From the NCBI GenBank assembly GCA_041395865.1, contig JAWKZQ010000008.1, positions 35,413-99,412 on the forward strand: a stretch of 64,000 bases of DNA, in the 5' to 3' direction. The notes under the pieces were generated by a model. The model ran no database searches. It was given only the letters and a program-made list of their open reading frames with translations, and was not told the origin of the DNA. The translations under genes and the position numbers were made by a program. The DNA is from IMCC2047 sp041395865. Its GTDB lineage: Bacteria > Pseudomonadota > Gammaproteobacteria > Pseudomonadales > IMCC2047. Positions 8,407 to 17,109 of the stretch are shown here, piece by piece. How positions within the stretch are numbered: the stretch's first letter is position 1; every line of letters begins with the position of its first letter.

Positions 8407-8567
8407 TGCGTATCCTGGACAGGGGTTAAAAAAGGCGCCTAGTGTAGCGGTTTTTGGACTTGGGGTTTAGGTGTTTATCGGTTGTTAGGCGAACTGTTTA
8501 TTCCATCGCGCGACAGGATGCCGTTATCTCTGACACCGATAATGACGAATTAATTGCTCATCAGCGC

Positions 8568-8598
8568 TTGACGTTGGAGCATACTTCAAGGTTTATGC
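8568..8598 (+). promoter_or_regulatory. MerR-type promoter with ZntR-like operator
   Basis: TTGACG (8568-8573) and TTATGC (8593-8598) are separated by 19 bp, the overlong spacer that MerR-family activators untwist. The spacer carries an imperfect dyad at 8571-8592, with arms ACGTTGGAG and CTTCAAGGT pairing at 7 of 9 positions. It closely follows the E. coli zntA operator pattern. It lies 35 bp before the regulator gene, so the ZntR-like protein likely controls its own gene and the overlapping permease. Confidence 0.8.
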
Positions 8599-8632
8599 TG
8601 TGCCTATCCGTTAATAACAGGAAGGAATGCTT

Positions 8633-9034
8633 ATGTACCGTATTGGTGAGCTTGCCAAGCGCTGCGAAGTGACGGCTGACACGGTCAGGTTTTACGAAAA
8701 ATCAGGTTTGTTATCCACACCCGTACGCAGTGATTCCGGCTACCGGCTCTACTCGCAGGCAGACGAAGCTAAGGTTAAATTTATACGCCGTGCTAAAAAT
8801 AGCGGCTTTACCCTGCAGGAAATCGGTGAGTTGCTGTCGATCCGGGTCGAGCCCAAACACCACACCTGCGAAGAGGTGAAAAGGATCGCCGATGAAAAAA
8901 TTATCGAACTGGAGCAGCGTATTGCAGAGTTGAAACGTTTTCAGAAGTCGCTGAAAAGTTTAAGCGAGAGGTGCTGTGGTGGCGATGAAAGTGCCGTTAA
9001 CTGCTCCATTCTCGATGCCCTGGAGAGTCAATAA
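8633..9034 (+). CDS. zntR: ZntR-like MerR-family metal-responsive regulator
   Basis: A 133-residue MerR protein: winged helix (1-70), dimerisation helix (about 80-112) and a C-terminal metal loop. The cysteines fall at 79, 114, 115 and 124, the same numbers as the zinc ligands of E. coli ZntR. ZntR's fifth ligand His119 is Glu here (CCGGDESAVNC), which may alter the second zinc site. ATG 8633 is preferred over ATG 8627 because AGGAAGGA (8619-8626) then has a six-base spacing. Its TAA overlaps the permease ATG. Zn(II) sensing is the best inference; Cd, Pb or Cu are possible. Confidence 0.88.
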   Translation: MYRIGELAKRCEVTADTVRFYEKSGLLSTPVRSDSGYRLYSQADEAKVKFIRRAKNSGFTLQEIGELLSIRVEPKHHTCEEVKRIADEKIIELEQRIAELKRFQKSLKSLSERCCGGDESAVNCSILDALESQ

Positions 9035-10140
9035 TGGAGTTGATATTCAATTTCTGGCAATTACTGGTGACGGCGGCGCCCTGGCTGTTGGCTGGGTTTG
9101 CCGTCGCCGGGCTTATCCATGCCTTTGTTCCCAAGGATTTAATGAGCAAATACCTGGGCGCTGATGGTTTCGCCAGTACGGTAAAAGCGGCGCTCATTGG
9201 TGCGCCGCTTCCCCTTTGCTCCTGTGGCGTGATCCCGGCAGCCCTGGGCTTGCGGCGTAGCGGAGCTTCCAAGAGCGCAACGGTCTCCTTTTTGGTGGCA
9301 ACCCCTGAAACTGGCGTGGATTCGGTCTCTGTTTCCTACGCCCTGCTTGGCCCGATTATGGCGGTGGTGCGCCCCGTTGCGGCTATTTGCAGCGCCATCG
9401 TTGCCGGTGTGCTGGTCGGTCGGGAGGAAAGGGTACAAGTTTCAGCGGCTGAGCATGTTGAAGCAAAAGCCTGTTGCAGCAAACAGGCTGCCGGGTCGGC
9501 AACACCCGGTGGTAGCGGCCCTGGGCTGGGTAACTTGGACAGACCAACCTTTGCAGGAAAGCTCTGGTTGGCCGTTTGTTTTTCAACCGGCAAGCTGGTT
9601 GCCGATACGGCCTGGTGGCTTGTTATTGGCCTGTTTTTCGCCGCGTTGGTGCAAACCTATGTGCCAACCGCTTTTTTGGCGGCCTATGGTGAAGGCATTC
9701 TCGCCATGGCCTTGATGGTGCTGGTCTCCATCCCGATGTACATCTGTGCAACCGCATCCACCCCGATTGCGGTGGGACTCCTGTTTGCCGGCGTGTCGCC
9801 GGGCGCTATTTTGGTTTTTATGCTGGCGGGGCCGGCAACCAACATGGCAACACTGGGTGTGGTAGCAAAAGAACTGGGTAAACGCCCGTTGATGGCTTAT
9901 TTGGTGGGTGTCATCGCAACGGCTATGCTATTCGGTGCGGCTCTTGATTTTGGCTTGGATTATTTTGCGGTCAATATCCGTGAGGGCATTGAGCAACACA
10001 GCCATTTTGTCCCTGAGGTGGTGAGCCTGCCCCTGGCCTGGGTGCTGGTGGCGCTATTGGCGCGGGCTTTTTTCAATAAGGTCAGAGCCCGCCTGTCTTT
10101 TGCTGGCGCGGACACTGCCGCTAAAAAGGGCAACCTGTGA
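9034..10140 (+). CDS. SO_0444-type Cu/Zn efflux permease (DUF318/ArsP-like)
   Basis: A 368-residue membrane protein with about eight to ten hydrophobic segments and the family's paired metal motifs: LPLCSCGVIP (cysteines 62 and 64) and MYICATASTPIA near residue 237. A cytoplasmic linker (about 130-175) carries CC and CSK. It belongs to the predicted permease family that includes ArsP and the SO_0444-type Cu/Zn efflux transporters. The start codon overlaps the regulator stop (TAATG), so the pair is translationally coupled and presumably exports the metal the regulator senses. No zntA-type P-ATPase is nearby. Confidence 0.85.
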   Translation: MELIFNFWQLLVTAAPWLLAGFAVAGLIHAFVPKDLMSKYLGADGFASTVKAALIGAPLPLCSCGVIPAALGLRRSGASKSATVSFLVATPETGVDSVSVSYALLGPIMAVVRPVAAICSAIVAGVLVGREERVQVSAAEHVEAKACCSKQAAGSATPGGSGPGLGNLDRPTFAGKLWLAVCFSTGKLVADTAWWLVIGLFFAALVQTYVPTAFLAAYGEGILAMALMVLVSIPMYICATASTPIAVGLLFAGVSPGAILVFMLAGPATNMATLGVVAKELGKRPLMAYLVGVIATAMLFGAALDFGLDYFAVNIREGIEQHSHFVPEVVSLPLAWVLVALLARAFFNKVRARLSFAGADTAAKKGNL

Positions 10141-10168
10141 GCCGGTTGAAGGTTTGCGCCAGGCCGGT

Positions 10169-10396
10169 TTAGTGCTTCCCCAGTTGTCGTTTGAGTTCTT
10201 GAATGACTTGCTCTGCGCCCTGGGTCTGGATTTCCAGACACAGGCTCAGCAGCATACCCAGTTCGCCTTCGGGAAAGCCTTTGCGGGCAAACCAGATCAG
10301 GTAGGGTTCGGGCAGGTCGATCAGCACCCGCCCGGCGTACTTACCAAAAGGCATTTGCATGGAGGCCAGTTTTAGCAGGTGTTCCTTTTCAATCAT
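10169..10396 (-). CDS. DUF3820 family small protein
   Basis: A 75-residue protein with the MPFGKYAGRVLIDLPEPYLIWFARKGFP motif of the DUF3820 family (sometimes labelled a quorum-sensing-regulated virulence factor; biochemical role unknown). Its ATG overlaps the TGA of the upstream DEAD-box helicase gene by one base, so it is translationally coupled to an RNA helicase. That may hint at an RNA-related role. The 28-bp gap to the converging permease gene shows no obvious terminator. Confidence 0.85.
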   Translation of the reverse strand: MIEKEHLLKLASMQMPFGKYAGRVLIDLPEPYLIWFARKGFPEGELGMLLSLCLEIQTQGAEQVIQELKRQLGKH

Positions 10397-11772
10397 CAGG
10401 TGCGCTTTTTCAGTGGTGTAAAGCCGGCATCCTGCGGCTGGCTGTTGTTGTCGGTTTTACGGCGCTTGCCGACATTCTGGGTGTCGCGTTTGCGAACCTT
10501 GGTTTTTGCCCCTTTTTTTGTGGCTTCTTTTTTGGCCTGTTTTTTCTTCTTGGTACCGGCGGCTTTTCCCGATGCCTTGAGTTTTTTAGGGCCTTTGTAA
10601 TGGCCTTTAAGGCTTTCAACCAAACGGCGCTCAAAACGCTGGCCCAGGTAGCGTTCGATGCTGGCCATCAGGTTCCATTCCGGATCGCTGATCAGTGAAA
10701 TGGCCAGACCGGTTTCGCCGGCCCGGCCGGTACGGCCAATACGGTGCAGGTAATCATCGCCGTTGCGGGCCATATCAAAGTTAATGACCAGGTCGATGCC
10801 CTTGATGTCCAGGCCACGCGCGGCAACATCGCTGGCAACCAATGCCTTAATGTGCCCGGTGCGCAGGCGTTCGACCACGCGGTTGCGGTGCTCCTGTTCC
10901 ATTTCGCCATGCAGGACGCCGCTGCGCACCTCGCTTTTAAAGAGCAGTTCACCGAGGCTGTCAGCCTTGGCGCGGGTGTTGGTAAAGATCAGCGCCTTGT
11001 CGTAGTTTTCTTCCAGCAGCAGAGCCAGTAACAGCTTCTGTTTGTGGCCGTTGTCATCGGCCAGAATAACCTGTTGACGGATGGCCTGGTTGGCATCGCG
11101 TGCTGTGTTGAGCAGCAGCTCCTCTGGCTCCCGAAGCACCTTGTCGATCATGGGTTTCAGGCCCTTGCCGGTGAGGGTGGCGGAGTACAGCAGCGTTTGC
11201 CGTTGCGGGTTGCAGGCGGTGGCAATTTTCAGGACATCCTCGCCAAAGCCCATGTCCAGCATGCGATCCGCTTCGTCCAGCACCAGCACTTCAAGGTCGT
11301 TAAAGTCAGGCGTGTTTTGATCCAGGTGTTCCATCAAACGACCCGGTGTGGCGACGAGGATCTCCGGATTCTTGCGGAACAGGGCTTTCTGTATCTGGAA
11401 ATTTTCGCGGCCAATGATCAACCCGGTTTTGAGCGGAGTGAAGCTGGCCAGGGCTTCGCACTGTTTAAGCACCTGACGCGCCAGTTCCCGTGTTGGCACA
11501 AGAATCAGGGCGCGCGTGCCTGTGTTGGGTGCATCGCTGGCGAGCAGTTTGTTTAAGAGCGGCAGTAAAAAAGCGGCGGTTTTGCCGCTGCCGGTTTCAG
11601 CGTTAACCAGCAGGTCCTTGCCGGCCAAGGCAGGCGGTATGCTTTGCGCCTGTACGGGAGTGGGCGTTTCAAAGCCCAGTTTTTCCAGAGCCTTGAGCAG
11701 GCGTTCTTGCAATGGGTTGGCCGGTGAAATTTCGCTGAACAAAGTGGCAGTCTCGGTAGATGGTGTGGACAT
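10396..11772 (-). CDS. DEAD-box ATP-dependent RNA helicase (SrmB/RhlE-like)
   Basis: A 458-residue DEAD-box protein with motif I AETGSGKT (58-65), DEAD (166-169), SAT (197-199) and motif VI HRIGRTGRAGE. A long lysine/arginine-rich tail (about 395-458, KKKKQAKKEATKKGAK) gives nonspecific RNA affinity. Length and tail resemble SrmB or RhlE, which act in ribosome assembly, but I cannot separate these subfamilies by eye. It is distinct from the DeaD and RhlB homologues elsewhere in this window. It is translationally coupled to the small DUF3820 gene downstream. Confidence 0.9.
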   Translation of the reverse strand: MSTPSTETATLFSEISPANPLQERLLKALEKLGFETPTPVQAQSIPPALAGKDLLVNAETGSGKTAAFLLPLLNKLLASDAPNTGTRALILVPTRELARQVLKQCEALASFTPLKTGLIIGRENFQIQKALFRKNPEILVATPGRLMEHLDQNTPDFNDLEVLVLDEADRMLDMGFGEDVLKIATACNPQRQTLLYSATLTGKGLKPMIDKVLREPEELLLNTARDANQAIRQQVILADDNGHKQKLLLALLLEENYDKALIFTNTRAKADSLGELLFKSEVRSGVLHGEMEQEHRNRVVERLRTGHIKALVASDVAARGLDIKGIDLVINFDMARNGDDYLHRIGRTGRAGETGLAISLISDPEWNLMASIERYLGQRFERRLVESLKGHYKGPKKLKASGKAAGTKKKKQAKKEATKKGAKTKVRKRDTQNVGKRRKTDNNSQPQDAGFTPLKKRT

Positions 11773-11881
11773 TCATGTTATTACGCGGATTCTAACCAAA
11801 ACTCGCTTTAATTGCTTGAGCGAAGTGATTTTTCAGGGCATTGTTGTACCCGTTTTGAGTGTTGATTGATGAGGTAAAAGC

Positions 11882-12418
11882 GTGTCTACGTCATTGCAGG
11901 AACAATTGTTAAAGGCGGGCCTGGTTAGCGAGAAGCAGGTTAAGCAGGTCAAGAAAGACAAGCGTAAAAGCGCTAAACAGAAAAAGCATCACAAAGAGCC
12001 GGTGGATTTGGCTAAACAGGCCGCCGAACAGGCGCAAAAGGAAAAGGCTGAACGTGATCGCAAGCTGAATGAAGAACGGAACCAGCGTAATGAGCGCCGT
12101 GCAATTGTTGCGCAGATCCGGCAGCTGATCGATGCCAACCGGATTGCCCGACAGGATGGCGAGGTTCCCTATAACTTTGTTGATGATAAAAAGGTGAAGA
12201 AGCTCTATGTCACCGAAGCCCAGCACCAGCAGCTTTCCAGCGGTCAGTTGGCGATCATCAGTTTCCAGAAAGCCTATGAGTTGGTGCCGGCCGCGGCGGC
12301 ACAAAAAATTGCCGAGCGGGACAAAAAATGTGTGGTTTCGCTGGTTGATAAAAGTGCGATCCAGGCCGAAGAAGACGAGTATGCAGATTATAAAATCCCC
12401 GATGACCTGATGTGGTAG
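11882..12418 (+). CDS. yaiL: DUF2058 (YaiL-like) protein
   Basis: A 178-residue highly charged protein. Residues 1-85 are a lysine/glutamate-rich helix (KQVKKDKRKSAKQKKHHKEP onward) likely to form a coiled coil or bind nucleic acid. Residues 95-178 hold the conserved YNFVDDKKVKKLYVTEAQ core of the DUF2058/YaiL family. The start is GTG at 11882. Function is unknown; some databases call it a nucleoprotein/polynucleotide-associated enzyme without firm evidence. It heads a rightward run with the GIY-YIG gene (11-bp gap). Confidence 0.85.
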   Translation: MSTSLQEQLLKAGLVSEKQVKQVKKDKRKSAKQKKHHKEPVDLAKQAAEQAQKEKAERDRKLNEERNQRNERRAIVAQIRQLIDANRIARQDGEVPYNFVDDKKVKKLYVTEAQHQQLSSGQLAIISFQKAYELVPAAAAQKIAERDKKCVVSLVDKSAIQAEEDEYADYKIPDDLMW

Positions 12419-12429
12419 CAGGCGTTTAA

Positions 12430-12702
12430 ATGACGGAAACGCCTGATAAGGTCTGGTGGGTATACATGATCCTGGCCGACGACGGCGCCTACTACACGGG
12501 GGTGACCACGGATGTTGAACGGCGCTTTCAGGAACACCGCGAGGGCAAACGCGGGGCGCGTTACTTTCGGGGGCGAAAACCGCTTGCTGTTGTGTATCGT
12601 GAATCGGGGCATAATCGCAGCAGCGCCTGCCGACGCGAAGCCGAAATCAAGCGGCTGAGGCGTGAGCAAAAGCAGGCCCTGATCGATAATAGCCCCGCAT
12701 AA
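12430..12702 (+). CDS. GIY-YIG domain protein (YhbQ/UPF0213 family)
   Basis: A 90-residue single-domain protein of the GIY-YIG nuclease superfamily. The paired motif reads VYMILADDGAYYTGVTTDVERRFQEH, with the usual G-I-Y replaced by VYM and Y-Y-T-G in the second half. The metal-binding Glu is expected in RREAEIKRL. YhbQ proteins have a proposed role in DNA processing, but biology is limited. It follows the DUF2058 gene by 11 bp and precedes a flavoprotein gene. Confidence 0.88.
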   Translation: MTETPDKVWWVYMILADDGAYYTGVTTDVERRFQEHREGKRGARYFRGRKPLAVVYRESGHNRSSACRREAEIKRLRREQKQALIDNSPA

Positions 12703-12764
12703 ATTCCGCTTCACCTCCCTTTGCTTTAAACTGGCCCTCCTTTCTTACGGGTGCGGGAAATCGC

Positions 12765-13949
12765 TTGAAATCTTACGATGTTATTATCCTTGGCGGCGGT
12801 GCGGCCGGCCTGATGTGTGCTTTTACGGCAGCGCAGCGTGGTCGCCGTGTACTGGTGCTGGAAAAATCCAACCGGGTCGGTAAAAAAATCCTCATGTCCG
12901 GCGGCGGGCGCTGTAACTTTACCAACCTCTATGTGGAACCGGATCGCTACCTGTCTGCTAACCCGCATTTCTGCAAATCGGCCCTGAGTCGTTACACCCA
13001 GTGGGACTTTATCGCGCTGGTTGAAAAGCATGGCATTGCCTATCACGAAAAGACCCAGGGGCAGCTTTTCTGTGACGAGTCCTCGAAGGCGATTCTGGAT
13101 ATGCTGCTGGCGGAATGCGACCAGGCCGGTGTGGAGATTCGCACTGACTGCGAAGTGCAGGCTGTCAGTCACACAGGCCATTACCGGGTTGCAAGCAGCG
13201 ACGGTACTTTCGATTGTGATTCATTGGTGATTGCCACCGGCGGCTTATCAATTCCAACTCTTGGCGGCAGTGGCTTTGGCTATGAGCTGGCCGGGCAATT
13301 TGGTTTGCAGCAGCTGCCGCTGATGGCAGCGCTGGTGCCCTTTACCTTTACTGACGGGTTCAAAGCCATTTCCGAGCGGCTGACCGGCTTATCGGTCAAT
13401 GCCCGGGTCAGCACTGACAAGATGTCTTTTGTGGAACCCGTGCTTTTTACCCATCGCGGACTCAGTGGTCCTGCCGTGCTGCAGCTTTCCAGTTATTGGC
13501 GGGAAGGGGAAATCGTGACCCTGGATTTGCTGCCGTCCGAAGATGCCGCCGCTTTGCTGAGGGGAATGAAGGGCGAGGCGCCAAAATCGCTATTGCGAAC
13601 CCAGCTGGCCCGGCACTTGCCGAAGAACCTGGTGATGGAGCTGGAAGGCCTCTGGTGGGCCGGTTATGCCACTACACCGCTTGCCGAGATACCGGACCGG
13701 GTGCTTCAGGCGCTCGGCGAGAAACTGAATAACTGGCTGTTAAAGCCTGCTGGAACCGAAGGTTATCGTACCGCGGAGGTAACGCTCGGTGGGGTTTCCA
13801 CCGACGAACTCTCCTCCAAAACCATGGAGTGTAAAACCCAGCCCGGCCTTTATTTTATCGGCGAAGTGGTGGATGTCACCGGGCATCTGGGCGGGTTTAA
13901 TTTCCAATGGGCCTGGGCGTCGGGGTATGCGGCGGGGCAGGTGGTGTGA
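12765..13949 (+). CDS. BaiN/YhiN (HI0933)-family flavoprotein
   Basis: A 394-residue FAD-dependent protein. The N-terminal Rossmann motif is DVIILGGGAAGLMCAFTAAQRGR; the family motif NRVGKKILMSGGGRCNFTN follows. The C-terminal part reads LGGVSTDELSSKTMECK...GLYFIGEVVDVTGHLGGFNFQWAW-like, with the pieces LGGVSTDEL and GEVVDVTGHLGGFN clear. This is the HI0933/YhiN group of aminoacetone-oxidase-like or BaiN-like proteins, whose substrate is unknown in most bacteria. The start is TTG 12765, since no in-frame ATG or GTG lies near the nucleotide-binding motif; a weak CGGGAAA precedes it. Confidence 0.87.
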   Translation: MKSYDVIILGGGAAGLMCAFTAAQRGRRVLVLEKSNRVGKKILMSGGGRCNFTNLYVEPDRYLSANPHFCKSALSRYTQWDFIALVEKHGIAYHEKTQGQLFCDESSKAILDMLLAECDQAGVEIRTDCEVQAVSHTGHYRVASSDGTFDCDSLVIATGGLSIPTLGGSGFGYELAGQFGLQQLPLMAALVPFTFTDGFKAISERLTGLSVNARVSTDKMSFVEPVLFTHRGLSGPAVLQLSSYWREGEIVTLDLLPSEDAAALLRGMKGEAPKSLLRTQLARHLPKNLVMELEGLWWAGYATTPLAEIPDRVLQALGEKLNNWLLKPAGTEGYRTAEVTLGGVSTDELSSKTMECKTQPGLYFIGEVVDVTGHLGGFNFQWAWASGYAAGQVV

Positions 13950-14203
13950 GTGTGTTCCGTAACATTGAAATTGAGACAATTCTATTCTCAAGGTTGGCAG
14001 CTCACAGGCTTGTTAAATAACAGGTTTGTTAATATAGAAAGGGAGGCTGATCAACCAAGCATTCAGGTGATGGAAACAATAAAGGTAGGATGCTTGTGGA
14101 GGCTCTTTTTGGTTGAGGGGCTGTTACCGACCCCTAGCGGAACTTACATCACTCAATATCCCAACAAGGCTTATAGTCTTTGTATTTCTCTTGCCGTTCC
14201 ACG
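13950..14203. other. Intergenic stretch without a recognisable gene
   Basis: Between the flavoprotein gene and the promoter of the ankyrin lipoprotein gene. A short rightward frame starting at the flavoprotein stop has no family resemblance and poor coding character. I see no tRNA, terminator with a U-run, or repeat here. Confidence 0.5.
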
Positions 14204-14231
14204 TTGAATCATCTAACACACCGACTATACT
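14204..14231 (+). promoter_or_regulatory. Sigma70-like promoter for the ankyrin lipoprotein gene
   Basis: TTGAAT (14204-14209) and TATACT (14226-14231) are separated by 16 bp. Transcription would begin near 14238, giving a leader of about 57 nt. Confidence 0.6.
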
Positions 14232-14252
14232 TGCCCACTTTGTATTTTTCAG

Positions 14253-14268
14253 GGCGCTGATCAGCGCC
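14253..14268. promoter_or_regulatory. Perfect 16-bp palindrome in the leader of the ankyrin lipoprotein gene
   Basis: GGCGCTGATCAGCGCC is fully self-complementary and lies about 15 nt past the predicted transcription start. It could be a protein operator or an RNA element. It is 12 bp before the AGGAAG ribosome site. Confidence 0.55.
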
Positions 14269-14294
14269 TGCTTTATCAAAAGGAAGTGATAACC

Positions 14295-16169
14295 ATGTAT
14301 TCTCCCTTGAAGACAATCCTATTGCTAACGATCGCCCTGCTATTAGTCGCCGGGTGCACTCCTACCCACACCCAGCTAACTGAACGTTATAACAAGCAAG
14401 TTGAACATAATAATCAAGTTATTCGCCATGAGGTGGATGCCCTGCTGTCCGAACTGGGTGATGTCAATCGCAAATCCCCCAAGAAAGCAATGTCGCCTTT
14501 AATGGCTGCAGCCTACCTTTCGCCAGAGCGCATTCCAGAAATGATCGCAGCGGGTGCAGATGTAAATTATGCACCCGCTGGTGGCTCAACCGCTTTGCAC
14601 ATATTGGTGATTAGGGAATATAACTACCGGGCGGCTTGGGCTGAGTACGGGTATGGACCTTATAATGATTCTCATGAGCTAGCAGCAATTGAGGCTCTTT
14701 TAAAAGCAGGTGCAGACCCGAATGCTGTTAATGAGAATGGGTCTACACCTGCTCACTTGATGGCTAATCCTTCGCTTTCCTATTATAGCCCCGGTAATTC
14801 TGGGCTAATTAAGGATATTGAACGTATGGCTTTGCTCGTTAAGCATGGTGCTGATCTCTCTCTAAAAGATAATAGCGACAGGACACCCTATGAACATTTT
14901 CCAACAGGTTTTATGTCGCGTCAGACCGGAGATTTTAAGAGGTTTGTGAATGATGTTCAGGAAGAGGGGTTAGAGGCCGCGCTTTTTAATTTTTATCACA
15001 GGGAAGAGGTTCGGGCTCAGGCTCGGCGCGAGAAGGAGGCCGCCGAAGCAGAGCGCCAGCGTAAACGTCAGGTCGCCAGAGAAATTGCGCAACAGAAACG
15101 CAAATTCATTACCCAGGCCTTCAATGAAAATGCTGACTTGCGTGCAGCACTTACCAGTCTAAAAGAGTCGGCTCGTCCTTGCTTCACGCTGGGTGATATG
15201 TATAGAAAGGCTGATGATTTCAATTGCATTGCCATGATTAAGGGCTCAGCTTACCCATCCAAATCTTGTGAGGATTACCAAAGGCAGTTATTGGGTGTCA
15301 TTGAAAACCAGCGTGATCAAATCTGCTCGCCTTACAGACAGCAGCGTAAACACATCGCTAATTTATTTGCTGAGAATTCATCTATAGCAGACTCAGTTAT
15401 TGGCAAGTCCCTGACCGACCTGTCTCATACTGTCGATATTGAAAGACAGTACTTAAGTGAAATCAGGCGCATGAAAACGATTCGTGATCGTGAGATTCGT
15501 AGCGAGAGAGCGGAGGAAGATCGTGTTTATCAGCAGGGTATTTATAATTACATGCAATCTTTGCAAAGCTCTGCCGGCGCCAACACCGCCGCTGATCAAA
15601 TCATTCAAAAGAGTGTCGCTGATACCCAGAGAACCTTGTACGCCATCGACAGCGCACAAAAAATGGCGAAGATCAATGCTGATTTGGAGGCCATCAACAA
15701 GCAGCTTAGGAACATTAAAACCACATCATCGCCACCGTCAGCCGCTTCCTCCACGCCAAGTTATCAGAGTAGCAGCAATCAACCGGCAAGCCCCCAGTCA
15801 GTAGTGACAAAAAAAGAGTGCGTGGCTCAGTCTGAGAGCAAAGGAGCAATGCCCAATGTCCCACAGCGCTACTGCCAATATGTTTTTTCTGACAATACCG
15901 ACACGGTTAAAGTTAATTGGGACGATTACTCCAACCAGTTCAATGAGGAGTCTGGCAGTCTTCAACAGGCACAGAAGAATATTGGAACACCTTTGCTGAA
16001 AAAAGCCCGGCAAGTGTGTGAGGGCAGAGGTTACAAGCGTGTACATCATCCTGAAACCTATCAATTCAATCAAGTTGCATCGCAGGTGACGGACTGCAAG
16101 GAAAACAGCCGCCTCGGTAGTACATTCCATCTGTGTATAGGAACGGCATCGTTTATTTGCGCTCGTTAA
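14295..16169 (+). CDS. Ankyrin-repeat lipoprotein with coiled-coil region
   Basis: A 624-residue lipoprotein: signal sequence with lipobox VAGC (lipidated Cys21), then ankyrin repeats at about 60-205 (SPLMAAAYLSPERIPEMIAAGADVN; EALLKAGADPNAVNENGSTPAHLM; LLVKHGADLSLKDNSDRTPYE). A charged coiled coil (about 230-270, RREKEAAEAERQRKRQ), a cysteine-containing helical domain (280-420), a Ser/Pro/Gln linker (about 480-510) and a C-terminal Cys-rich domain follow. ATG 14295 is preferred over GTG 14286 because AGGAAG is well spaced. Ankyrin repeats mediate protein contacts; partners are unknown. The richer A+T and longer intergenic flanks suggest an accessory gene. Confidence 0.85.
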   Translation: MYSPLKTILLLTIALLLVAGCTPTHTQLTERYNKQVEHNNQVIRHEVDALLSELGDVNRKSPKKAMSPLMAAAYLSPERIPEMIAAGADVNYAPAGGSTALHILVIREYNYRAAWAEYGYGPYNDSHELAAIEALLKAGADPNAVNENGSTPAHLMANPSLSYYSPGNSGLIKDIERMALLVKHGADLSLKDNSDRTPYEHFPTGFMSRQTGDFKRFVNDVQEEGLEAALFNFYHREEVRAQARREKEAAEAERQRKRQVAREIAQQKRKFITQAFNENADLRAALTSLKESARPCFTLGDMYRKADDFNCIAMIKGSAYPSKSCEDYQRQLLGVIENQRDQICSPYRQQRKHIANLFAENSSIADSVIGKSLTDLSHTVDIERQYLSEIRRMKTIRDREIRSERAEEDRVYQQGIYNYMQSLQSSAGANTAADQIIQKSVADTQRTLYAIDSAQKMAKINADLEAINKQLRNIKTTSSPPSAASSTPSYQSSSNQPASPQSVVTKKECVAQSESKGAMPNVPQRYCQYVFSDNTDTVKVNWDDYSNQFNEESGSLQQAQKNIGTPLLKKARQVCEGRGYKRVHHPETYQFNQVASQVTDCKENSRLGSTFHLCIGTASFICAR

Positions 16170-16243
16170 CGACCTGCTTTTGGGACGGAGTCGATAAAGC
16201 CTCGATCTAATTGGGGCTTATTTGAAGGCATTAAGCTCGATAA

Positions 16244-16978
16244 CTATTTACTGTTTGCGGGCGCGGGCGTTCGGCTTAATTGATCATACAGGCGTACCAC
16301 AGCCGCATCCATTGGCCCGAAAGTATGTAGCGTGAGTACATAATCAATAAGCAAGTTCGCCTGTTCTTCCGTCAGGCTGTGGAACTTCGGCATTTGAATT
16401 TGCTGATGTTTAACGAAAAACCGGGCGACGGGGCCTTCAATCATGCTGTCGAACAAGTCTGGATCAAGGCCGTTTTTGATCCACGACTCGACTGCAGCTC
16501 GAGAGGTATTATTGGTAAGCCTGCGGAAATCCTCGCCAAAATAGCCTGGAATGTAGCCTTTCAGCGCGCCGTTATTGGGGTAACCTCCCTGACCAAGCTC
16601 CCCGTGGCATTGGAAACAATGAAAGGACCGTGCCAAATGTTCACCTGCTAACAGCCTGTTTGGCGCGCCTGCGGCGAATCGGCTGGCAAATGTGTTTCTC
16701 ACCCGGACGGAGGCAAAAAATGCCAGGAGGTCTTTGCACTGCCCCTGGTAGGAGGGATGGCTTTCACGCGTTGTTTGTTGATGGCAGTGAAGGGACCAGT
16801 CGTCCGGAAGTGCCGGGTCGTCCCTGCCGTGGCACGTAAGGCATGCATAGACTCCCTTTTCCTTAGCGCCGCGGGCTATGGGGGAGCTCTCGGGTTTTAT
16901 GCGATCCCAAATGCTCGTTAGGGCGAACGTGACGCCAATGGCGAGAATCAGGCTAATAACAGTCGTGCGACGGAACAT
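16244..16978 (-). CDS. Membrane-anchored dihaem cytochrome c
   Basis: A 244-residue protein with an N-terminal signal anchor (residues 6-23) and two CxxCH haem-attachment sites, CLTCH (46-50) and CFQCH (121-125). It resembles class I dihaem cytochromes that act as periplasmic electron carriers or dehydrogenase subunits. A methionine in IQMPKFHSLTEEQ is a plausible axial ligand. It lies 131 bp downstream of the cytochrome P460 gene on the same strand, so it may accept electrons from it. That link is inference. No ribosome site is obvious upstream of the ATG. Confidence 0.85.
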   Translation of the reverse strand: MFRRTTVISLILAIGVTFALTSIWDRIKPESSPIARGAKEKGVYACLTCHGRDDPALPDDWSLHCHQQTTRESHPSYQGQCKDLLAFFASVRVRNTFASRFAAGAPNRLLAGEHLARSFHCFQCHGELGQGGYPNNGALKGYIPGYFGEDFRRLTNNTSRAAVESWIKNGLDPDLFDSMIEGPVARFFVKHQQIQMPKFHSLTEEQANLLIDYVLTLHTFGPMDAAVVRLYDQLSRTPAPANSK

Positions 16979-17036
16979 TGCGGTAACAGGGCCTGACGTT
17001 CAGATTGACGTGATAGGTGTTCTTCGCGATATAGCG

Positions 17037-17098
17037 CGGCTCGTTTTTTTCTGAGCCGGGATGGAAGCCGCCATAAAGGCCAATCAGCCTTTATGGCG
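17037..17098. promoter_or_regulatory. Two hairpins between the P460 and cytochrome c genes
   Basis: A 12-bp perfect stem (17069-17080 with 17087-17098, six-base loop) starts 11 bp after the P460 stop. CGGCTC/GAGCCG (17037-17042 with 17053-17058) follows with a T-rich loop. Neither stem is followed by a T-tract, so mRNA stabilisation, attenuation or partial termination are all possible. Confidence 0.55.
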
Positions 17099-17109
17099 AG
17101 TTCATCCTG

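Noticed and set aside
13950..14207. Short rightward frame after the flavoprotein gene
   Set aside because: No ribosome site, no recognisable family and its end overlaps the ankyrin promoter.
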